Part shown: positions 6,092-11,007 of the stretch, piece by piece | Layout of the letters: every line of letters starts with the position of its first letter | Numbering within the stretch: position 1 is the stretch's first letter | NCBI GenBank assembly: GCA_006227085.1 | Contig: SBFY01000213.1 | Location: 1-11,007 of the forward strand | Origin: Gammaproteobacteria bacterium | Lineage (GTDB): Bacteria > Pseudomonadota > Gammaproteobacteria > Pseudomonadales > M0112 | Length of the DNA: 11,007 nt | Reading direction: 5' to 3' | Translations under genes and position numbers: made by a program | Notes under the pieces: model-generated | What the model was told of the DNA's origin: nothing | Seen by the model: only the letters and a program-made list of their open reading frames with translations | The model's database searches: none

Positions 6092-6128
6092 TTGCTTGGA
6101 AAGCCCGAAGAGGGCAAGGAGACATCAA

Positions 6129-6386
6129 ATGAAACAGTGGATTACAGGAGTGGTTCTGTTTCTGGGTGCTATCGGAGCCGTGCAGGCCAATGAAAGCACG
6201 GTCTTTCCGGCAGCGTTGCAGAGCCTGGTAAGTCATCCCGCCTATGGCACGACTTACGGGCAGGAACCGTTGGTTAGCGAACAAACCCTGGCTGCGGTGG
6301 AAGCCGCGTGGGATGTGACAGTGGACCTGTTTGATAACCGCGTCAGTGTTGAATTGGTAGAGCGCATCCCGAACCCCATCCAGTAA
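6129..6386 (+). CDS. Exported small protein of unknown function (85 aa)
   Basis: The gene has an excellent AAGGAG (6116-6121) seven bases before the ATG and a perfect terminator 22 bases after its TAA, so it is almost certainly real and monocistronic. Residues 1-20 are a signal peptide (MKQWITGVVLFLGAIGAVQA, cut before NES), so the mature product of about 65 residues should be periplasmic or secreted. It is acidic and hydrophilic, without cysteine, and has a tyrosine patch (HPAYGTTYGQEP, about 36-47) and a probable beta pair near the end (TVDLF...VSVELVERI). No lipobox is present. At this place Pseudomonas carries a different small exported protein (DUF2782 type, as I recall); I see no likeness to it. 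I do not recognise the family. The upstream repeats suggest regulated expression. Confidence 0.85.
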   Translation: MKQWITGVVLFLGAIGAVQANESTVFPAALQSLVSHPAYGTTYGQEPLVSEQTLAAVEAAWDVTVDLFDNRVSVELVERIPNPIQ

Positions 6387-6407
6387 GGTTTTGCTGTTGT
6401 GACTTAT

Positions 6408-6438
6408 GCCGTGACATCCCCTGTCACGGCTTTTTTTT
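6408..6438 (+). terminator. Intrinsic terminator of the 85-aa gene
   Basis: GCCGTGACA (6408-6416), loop TCCCC, TGTCACGGC (6422-6430), then eight T (6431-6438): a perfect 9-bp stem and T tract. The opposing znuA gene ends inside it: the znuA stop (6426-6424) lies in the right arm and the T tract encodes its Lys codons. In the minus direction no T tract follows, so it is not a good znuA terminator. Confidence 0.95.
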
Positions 6439-7311
6439 GCCTGCCATTCCTGCTGCGGCCTGCAGGCACGCCTCGAGTTGCTGGCCCACAGCCAGTAAAT
6501 ACGCCGCATAGCTGGCATGACCGACGGGCGCCAGCACATTGATCTCATGCGTTGCGACCACCGCCCCGTGCATGACCCGTGCAGCCAGGGCATCCATCGG
6601 GGCGCCGGTTTCACGCAGATAACACACCGCTGGTGCGCTGCCTAACTGGCGGGCGAGGGCGCGGACATGCGCGCTACCCGGCTGCTGCTCCGGGTGCGGA
6701 CGGATCACCCAGGGCCGGGGCAGGCCCATGGCCGGCCAGAAGGCATCCAGGAAGTCGTGATCCAGCAGCAGTGGGGTGTCACGCCAGGGTGCCAGCTGCT
6801 GGCGCATGGCCGCTTCCGTCTGTACCAAGCCCTCCCGGACGACCTGCGCACGCTGCTGATAAAAGGCGGCACCTTCCGGATCGAGAACGGCAAGCGCATC
6901 CGCAAGCCGGGCGGCTGCCTGCGCCATCGCTGCTGGCTCCAGCCAGCGGTGGCTTTCGTGATGATGATCCACAGCATCCAGCGCGATCACGGTACCGGCG
7001 GGGCGCTGTGCCAGCAGGGCAGCCAGGGGCCGCTCCAGGGCCGGGCCTCCCCAAAACACCAGCGCAGCTTCGTCGAGCGCGGCACGCTGGGAAGGGCGCA
7101 GGGCAAAGTGGTGGGGCGAAGCACCTGACGGCAGCAGCACACGAACCTGTAATCGCTCCCCGCCGACATCTCTTAGCAGCAACGCCAGCGGCTCAAGGGT
7201 TGCCACGACCGGTAACGGGGCAGGGGCAGCCACTGCCAGCCCGGGCAGCCAGCACAGCAGCAGGGCGTACAGCCATCGGCTCATCGGGGACGGGCGCAAG
7301 GACAGGGACAT
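6424..7311 (-). CDS. znuA: Zinc ABC transporter, periplasmic binding protein ZnuA
   Basis: Captures Zn2+ in the periplasm and delivers it to ZnuB/ZnuC. The 295-aa product has a signal peptide (hydrophobic core about 14-28, VAA|PAP) and the cluster A-1 (TroA) two-lobe fold. Candidate zinc ligands are H67/H68 in SPHHFALRPS, H121 in HRWLEP and H185 in LLDHDFLDAF. The His-rich loop common in ZnuA is reduced to HHHESH (116-121). The cysteine pair C230 and C282 corresponds to the disulfide of E. coli ZnuA, but the segment usually reading AEPQF is RETGAP here, so the protein is divergent. The start at 7311 has GGAAAG close upstream; M10 (7284) is an alternative that shortens the signal peptide. It is divergent from zur-znuC-znuB across a Zur-like operator. 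The coding end overlaps the opposing terminator. Confidence 0.9.
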   Translation of the reverse strand: MSLSLRPSPMSRWLYALLLCWLPGLAVAAPAPLPVVATLEPLALLLRDVGGERLQVRVLLPSGASPHHFALRPSQRAALDEAALVFWGGPALERPLAALLAQRPAGTVIALDAVDHHHESHRWLEPAAMAQAAARLADALAVLDPEGAAFYQQRAQVVREGLVQTEAAMRQQLAPWRDTPLLLDHDFLDAFWPAMGLPRPWVIRPHPEQQPGSAHVRALARQLGSAPAVCYLRETGAPMDALAARVMHGAVVATHEINVLAPVGHASYAAYLLAVGQQLEACLQAAAGMAGKKKP

Positions 7312-7326
7312 GGGCTTTCCACTAAA

Positions 7327-7351
7327 GTGATGTTATATTGTTACATTATAC
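7327..7351. promoter_or_regulatory. Zur operator between znuA and zur, with znuA -10
   Basis: The 17-mer ATGTTATATTGTTACAT (7330-7346) is a dyad centred on 7338, with 6 of 8 pairs symmetric. Its left arm ATGTTATA equals the half-site of the gammaproteobacterial Zur box, and the right arm TGTTACAT differs from the ideal at two places. On the minus strand TATAAT (7350-7345) overlaps it and is a perfect -10 for znuA, so bound Zur would block that promoter and probably the zur one. It is the only AT-rich patch in this area. Confidence 0.75.
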
Positions 7352-7368
7352 CTGTTCCGGAATCCGTT

Positions 7369-7869
7369 GTGGCCCACCAGGACGCCATTGCCTACCAAAG
7401 CCATGATCACCATCACTGCATTGAAGGTGCGATGAAGGCTGCCCGCCAATTATGCCGGCAGCGGGGTGTGCAGCTGACAGGGCAGCGCGAGGCCGTGCTG
7501 CGACTGGTCTGGCAATCACATCGGCCCGTCGGTGCCTACGACTTGCTTGGGCAATTGCCGGACAATCGCAATGGCCGCAAGCCAGCGCCTACCACGGTGT
7601 ACCGGGCGCTGGATTTCCTGCGCGAACACGGGCTGGTGCACCGGCTGGACAGCCTGAATGCCTATATCGGCTGCCCACACCCGGGCCAGCAACACGATGG
7701 TGTGTTCCTGATTTGCCGGCATTGCCGTCATGTCCAGGAGTTACCCGGCGAGCGTGTGCGCCAGACGCTGAAACCCCTGCTCACGGCGCAGGGCTTTTCG
7801 CCCGATGCCTTGCTGATGGAAATCCCCGGTGTATGCCCACGCTGCCAGCAAGACGGGGAAGGCGCATGA
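7369..7869 (+). CDS. zur: Zinc uptake regulator Zur (Fur family repressor)
   Basis: Zn2+-bound Zur represses zinc-uptake genes. With GTG at 7369 the product is 166 aa. It begins with a His-rich stretch (SHDHHHC), then a winged-helix domain (ARQLCRQRGVQLTGQREAVL to PTTVYRALDFLREHGLVHRL) and a dimer domain. The structural zinc site is the two pairs CRHC and CPRC; the regulatory site includes C and H in AYIGCPHPGQQHD. Open frame continues upstream to GTG 7327 and ATG 7330, but those codons lie in the Zur operator and give an untypical N-terminus; GGAA six bases before GTG 7369 supports the choice. Its TGA overlaps the znuC ATG (ATGA at 7866), so translation is coupled. The operator at 7327-7351 implies autoregulation. 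Confidence 0.92.
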   Translation: MAHQDAIAYQSHDHHHCIEGAMKAARQLCRQRGVQLTGQREAVLRLVWQSHRPVGAYDLLGQLPDNRNGRKPAPTTVYRALDFLREHGLVHRLDSLNAYIGCPHPGQQHDGVFLICRHCRHVQELPGERVRQTLKPLLTAQGFSPDALLMEIPGVCPRCQQDGEGA

Positions 7870-8630
7870 GCTCATCGCTGCTTCATGCACACGGGCTGGT
7901 TTACCGGCAACAGGGCAGGGTACTGATCGACCACATCAGCCTGTCGATGAATGCCGGCGAGATCGTTTCCATCATCGGCCCCAACGGCGCTGGCAAAACC
8001 ACCCTGGTTCGCCTGCTGCTCGGCTTACTCAAGGCCGATGACGGCAGCATTGAACGCGCACCGGGTTTGCGGATCGGTTATATGCCACAACGCTTTCATG
8101 TTGACCCGAACCTGCCCTTGCCAGTGTCGCACCTGATGCGCCTGGCCAGCCGCGACCAGCATGCCATTACGCGAGCCTTGCAGCGTACTCAGGCACTGGC
8201 GTTACATGACACGCCACTGCAAAAATTATCCGGCGGTGAATTCCAGCGAGTGTTGCTGGCGCGCGCCTTGCTGCGGCAACCGAACTTGCTGGTCCTGGAT
8301 GAGCCCGCACAAGGCGTCGATATCAAGGGGCAGGCGGCCTTTTACCGGCTGATTGCCGAATTGCGCGATGAACTCGGCTGCGGTGTGTTGCTGGTCTCGC
8401 ATGATTTGCACCTGGTGATGGCCAGCAGCGATCGCGTGATCTGCCTGAACCAGCACATCTGCTGCGAAGGCCACCCGGACGCAGTCAGCACCAACCCGGC
8501 GTACCTGGAATTGTTCGGCGAGCCGGCGCTGGAAGGGCTGGGTGTTTATACCCATCACCACGATCATCACCATAACCTGCACGGGGATGCCATTCCCGAG
8601 CATGATCATTCCCGGTGCTCGCATTCATGA
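7866..8630 (+). CDS. znuC: Zinc ABC transporter ATP-binding protein ZnuC
   Basis: ATPase that powers Zn2+ import with ZnuB and ZnuA; cytoplasmic face of the inner membrane. The 254-aa product has Walker A GPNGAGKTT (38-46), the Q-loop in YMPQRF (72-77), signature LSGGE (121-125), Walker B LLVLDEP (141-147) and the switch His H179 in VSHD. After the ABC core a C-terminal tail (about 228-254) is packed with His (HHHDHHH, then HDHSRCSHS) and could hold zinc near the transporter; such tails occur in Pseudomonas-type ZnuC. The start overlaps the zur stop and the end overlaps the znuB start (ATGA both times), which gives a tight zur-znuC-znuB operon presumably under Zur control from 7327-7351. Confidence 0.96.
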   Translation: MSSSLLHAHGLVYRQQGRVLIDHISLSMNAGEIVSIIGPNGAGKTTLVRLLLGLLKADDGSIERAPGLRIGYMPQRFHVDPNLPLPVSHLMRLASRDQHAITRALQRTQALALHDTPLQKLSGGEFQRVLLARALLRQPNLLVLDEPAQGVDIKGQAAFYRLIAELRDELGCGVLLVSHDLHLVMASSDRVICLNQHICCEGHPDAVSTNPAYLELFGEPALEGLGVYTHHHDHHHNLHGDAIPEHDHSRCSHS

Positions 8631-9409
8631 ATCATTGGTTGCTGGATGCGTGGATTGCCGGTGTTGCCCTTGCTGCCGCTTGCGGGCCACTGGGTGCATT
8701 CGTGGTGTGGCGACGCATGGCCTATTTCGGTGACACACTGGCCCATTCGGCATTGCTGGGCATCAGCCTCGCCCTGTTCCTGGACATTCATCCGGCCCTG
8801 GCCATCACCATTGCCGGCCTCGCCCTGGCGATTGCACTGGTCGGGCTGCAACACCGGCAGACCGTTGCCACTGACACCTTGCTTGGCATCCTTGCCCACA
8901 CCAGCCTGGCCGCCGGCCTGGTCATCCTCAGCTTCTTCGATAACCCACGTGTCGACCTGATGGCCTACCTGTTCGGTGACCTGCTGGCGCTGGACCGGAC
9001 CGATGTCATGCTGGTCCTGGCGGGCACCGCTTCCGTGATTGCCATCATCAGCGGACTGTGGCGGCCACTATTGGCCATGACCATCCATGAAGAGCTGGCT
9101 CGCGCAGAAGGTCTGCCAACAACCGGCCTGAAGCTGGCCTTGATGGCGATGATTGCACTGGTCGTCGCGCTCGCCATGAAAATGGTAGGCATCCTGTTGA
9201 TCACAGCGCTGCTCGTCATTCCGGCAGCCACCGCACGCGGCTTCTCACGTTCCCCCGGGCAAATGGCCATCCTGGCCGCTGCCGCCGGTATCCTTTCCGT
9301 CAGTGCTGGACTGGCTGCTTCATTGCCGCTGGACACTCCCGCCGGCCCAACCATCGTCACCATGGCCGGCTTGCTGTATTTGCTGTCGTTGGCCAAGCCG
9401 GCCCAGTGA
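8627..9409 (+). CDS. znuB: Zinc ABC transporter permease ZnuB
   Basis: Inner-membrane channel of the high-affinity Zn2+ importer (ABC-3 family). The 260-aa product is almost wholly hydrophobic with about seven or eight membrane segments. The family region GDTLAHSALLGISLAL (about 35-50) and the cytoplasmic loop EELARAEGLPT (about 155-165), which contacts ZnuC, are visible. The later motif KMVGILLITALLVIPAATAR (about 185-204) is also typical. The ATG at 8627 overlaps the znuC TGA; a GTG four codons earlier (8615) is in frame, but no clear ribosome site favours it, and overlap coupling suits 8627. No intrinsic terminator is visible in the 106 bases after the stop. Confidence 0.95.
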   Translation: MNHWLLDAWIAGVALAAACGPLGAFVVWRRMAYFGDTLAHSALLGISLALFLDIHPALAITIAGLALAIALVGLQHRQTVATDTLLGILAHTSLAAGLVILSFFDNPRVDLMAYLFGDLLALDRTDVMLVLAGTASVIAIISGLWRPLLAMTIHEELARAEGLPTTGLKLALMAMIALVVALAMKMVGILLITALLVIPAATARGFSRSPGQMAILAAAAGILSVSAGLAASLPLDTPAGPTIVTMAGLLYLLSLAKPAQ

Positions 9410-9515
9410 ACGAAAACCCTTTGAAAATCGGGTACCTGTGCACACGGTCGCATTCCTTTCATGGCATATCTGTAGTACGCTGAAAAACTAAAAACCGTAT
9501 GTTTGGGGCGTTGTC

Positions 9516-9971
9516 ATGGAACAATCATTAACCCTGCTGATTGCAGAGATCCCGCTCTTCTCTGATCTCGATTACGAGGAAACCGACACCATCCAGAAAA
9601 TGCTGGACCTGCGCAGCATCAAGGGTGGCTCGCTGATCTATGCGCAAGGTGAACATGCTGACTCCATGTGCTGCGTGATCGAAGGCGAGCTGGAAGTGGT
9701 CAAACAACTGAAAGAGGGCGGTGAGCGCCTGCTGACCACGCTCTCCAAAGGTGACTCGGTAGGCGAGATGGCCCTGATCGATGGCCTGACCCGTTCAGCC
9801 AATATCCGCGCCAAAACCAATGCGCGTATCCTGATTCTCAAGCGCGATGATTTCAACAAGCTGATCAAGCTGCACCCCCAGATCAGCATCAAGATCCTCA
9901 AGCAGATCGCACGCCGCCTGAGCATGAACTTGCGCAAGACCTCTGAAGCGGCTTCAAGGGCGGGCAAATAA
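9516..9971 (+). CDS. Stand-alone cyclic-nucleotide-binding-domain protein
   Basis: The 151-aa product is a single CRP/Fnr-type cyclic-nucleotide-binding beta-roll (about 10-125) followed by the long C helix (125-142). It has no helix-turn-helix, so it is not a conventional DNA-binding regulator. The phosphate-binding cassette is well kept: G83-E84-MALIDGLT-R93-S94-A95, so cAMP or cGMP binding is possible. There is no signal peptide, so it is cytoplasmic. A GGGGCG (9504-9509) lies seven bases before the ATG. The HD-GYP gene begins 47 bases after its stop with no terminator between, so they are probably co-transcribed, and the protein may pass a cyclic-nucleotide signal to c-di-GMP turnover; this is inferred from context. 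The upstream gap (9410-9515) shows no promoter I would defend. Confidence 0.85.
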   Translation: MEQSLTLLIAEIPLFSDLDYEETDTIQKMLDLRSIKGGSLIYAQGEHADSMCCVIEGELEVVKQLKEGGERLLTTLSKGDSVGEMALIDGLTRSANIRAKTNARILILKRDDFNKLIKLHPQISIKILKQIARRLSMNLRKTSEAASRAGK

Positions 9972-10018
9972 ACGGGGCATTTACCAGACGCTAGGCCTGG
10001 ATAGGGGATTACCACGGC

Positions 10019-11007
10019 ATGAAGGAAGTCCAGAAAGTCAAAGTCATGGCGGAAGACCTGCGCTCGGGCATGTATGTGTCCGGCCTGGATCGGCCGTGGC
10101 TGGAGACGCCCTTCCTGCTGCAAGGTTTCCTGCTGGAAACCGATGACGACGTGAAGCAGGTTCGCCAGTATTGCGAATTCGTGTATGTCGATATCGCCCA
10201 GAGCATCAACTTTGAAGGCCTGAAACACATCAAACCGGTGGAACGGCGGGAGCGCCCGGCGGACATTACCAAGCACCTGTTCCCGCACCGCACCAAACAG
10301 CCTTACCAGGACACCGCCAAGCTTGAAGAAGAGCTGCCGAGGGCCAAACAGGCCGTTACGGACCTGACCCGGGCGATGTCCACCTTGATGGACGACATCG
10401 GCAAGAACAAGAAACTCGACATGAAAGCGGTCAAGGAAGCGGTTGACCCCATGATCGAAAGCATGATGCGCAACCCGGACGCTTGCGTCTGGCTCGCCCG
10501 CATGAAAACCAAGGACAGTTACACCTATCGCCATTCGGTAAGCTGTTCCATCTGGGCCGTTGCCTTGGGTCGGCAGCTGGGCCTGCCAAAAACCGACCTG
10601 AAGACTCTCGCACAGGGCGGCTTGTTGTTCGACATCGGCAAGGTAAAGCTCCCTGATGAGCTTCTCACCAAGAAAGAACGCCTGTCACCAGAAGAGTTCG
10701 AAGTCATCAAGTCACACGTGAGCGAAGGCGTTGAACTATTGCGTGTCACGCCCGATGTGACGCGCCATATCCTGCAAATGGCGGAATATCACCACGAACG
10801 CTATGACGGTAGCGGCTACCCGAAGGGTATTACCGGCGATGAGATCCCGGTGTTTGCCCGCATCATTGGCGTGATCGATTGTTATGACGCCATCACCAGT
10901 GAACGCCCTTACGCCAAACCCATGTCGCCGAGCGAAGCTGTGCGTAATCTGTATGAGTGGCGTGATATCGATTTCCAGGCCGAGATTGTTGAAGAGTTCA
11001 TCCAGGC
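10019..11007 (+). CDS. DUF3391 / HD-GYP domain protein (3' end outside the window)
   Basis: HD-GYP proteins degrade cyclic di-GMP or serve as its receptors. The first 329 residues are visible. An N-terminal DUF3391 region (about 1-130, opening with KVKVMAEDLRSGMYVSGLDR) precedes the HD-GYP domain from about 150. Metal-site residues present are H172, H233, H258-H259 and D287, and the signature YDGSGYP (262-268) is complete. The HD dyad itself is changed: F204-D205 in GLLFDIGKVKLP where active enzymes have HD (codon TTC at 10628). Binding of both metals and catalysis may therefore be altered or lost. AGGGGA (10003-10008) lies about ten bases before the ATG. The frame runs open to base 11007 without a stop. 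It follows the cyclic-nucleotide-binding gene. Confidence 0.92.
   Translation, partial: MKEVQKVKVMAEDLRSGMYVSGLDRPWLETPFLLQGFLLETDDDVKQVRQYCEFVYVDIAQSINFEGLKHIKPVERRERPADITKHLFPHRTKQPYQDTAKLEEELPRAKQAVTDLTRAMSTLMDDIGKNKKLDMKAVKEAVDPMIESMMRNPDACVWLARMKTKDSYTYRHSVSCSIWAVALGRQLGLPKTDLKTLAQGGLLFDIGKVKLPDELLTKKERLSPEEFEVIKSHVSEGVELLRVTPDVTRHILQMAEYHHERYDGSGYPKGITGDEIPVFARIIGVIDCYDAITSERPYAKPMSPSEAVRNLYEWRDIDFQAEIVEEFIQ

Larger units (their letters stand above)
5832..6128. other. Intergenic region between polA and the 85-aa gene
   Basis: About 300 bases separate two divergent genes. The polA-proximal half (5838-5960) has no convincing promoter and only a weak imperfect hairpin around GCCATGCC-GCC-GGCATTGGC (near 5888-5908). 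The distal half carries the GTAACA repeat cluster, a candidate plus-strand promoter (6044-6072) and a strong ribosome site, AAGGAG at 6116-6121. I see no gene or RNA in it. Confidence 0.6.

Noticed and set aside
6579..7325. Plus-strand open frame of 248 codons opposite znuA
   Set aside because: Antisense to znuA, Pro/Arg/Ala-rich, and would end inside the Zur operator region; a shadow.
8615..8626. GTG at 8615 as the znuB start
   Set aside because: The ATGA overlap at 8627 repeats the zur-znuC arrangement and no ribosome site favours 8615.
9638..10534. Minus-strand open frame of 298 codons across the two signalling genes
   Set aside because: It crosses the end of one gene and the start of another on the opposite strand without a ribosome site or family features.
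1..11007. CRISPR arrays, IS elements, tRNA or rRNA genes, prophage or defence systems
   Set aside because: No regularly spaced repeats, terminal inverted repeats, transposase, cloverleaf or rRNA sequence found; composition looks uniform and the genes are core functions.

Overview
The window is a GC-rich chromosomal segment of housekeeping genes. Gene content and order point to a gammaproteobacterium related to the Pseudomonas/Alcanivorax part of the class. The arrangement dsbA / cytochrome c4 / cytochrome c5 / engB / polA / zinc-uptake genes matches the order I remember from Pseudomonas chromosomes, and cytochrome c5 with its extra cysteine pair is typical of gammaproteobacteria. I cannot name the genus, and no phage, IS element, CRISPR array, tRNA or rRNA is visible.

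Left part (1-2153, minus strand): a 55-aa highly charged protein of unknown function with its own terminator and a sigma-S-like -10; dsbA (periplasmic thiol oxidase, active site CIHC); a bidirectional-looking terminator; then a likely two-gene operon encoding cytochrome c5 and di-heme cytochrome c4. All three larger products are exported and act in the periplasm.

Middle part (2154-6438): engB (ribosome-assembly GTPase, plus strand) converges on polA (DNA polymerase I with all three activities, minus strand). The 180-base gap between them is not empty. On the minus strand it holds a near-perfect extracytoplasmic-sigma (RpoE/AlgU) promoter, GGAACTT-N16-TCTGA, then about 110 bases with three hairpins and a strong intrinsic terminator. 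This is the Spot 42 (E. coli) / ErsA (Pseudomonas) locus, and I call it an ErsA-like small RNA. Upstream of polA is a plus-strand gene for an 85-aa exported protein of unknown function. Its upstream region holds four GTAACA direct repeats, and it ends at a textbook terminator.

Right part (6424-9409): a zinc-homeostasis module. znuA (binding protein, minus strand) diverges from the zur-znuC-znuB operon (repressor, ATPase, permease; ATGA start/stop overlaps). A Zur-type dyad lies between znuA and zur and covers a TATAAT on the znuA side.

Far right (9516-11007): a stand-alone cyclic-nucleotide-binding-domain protein, followed 47 bases later by a DUF3391/HD-GYP protein cut by the window edge. 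The HD-GYP protein has Phe in place of the His of its HD dyad, which raises the question of whether it hydrolyses c-di-GMP.

The most interesting items are the sigma-E-type small RNA, a weaker promoter of the same architecture before dsbA, the degenerate HD-GYP site, and the orphan 85-aa gene with its repeat-rich control region.
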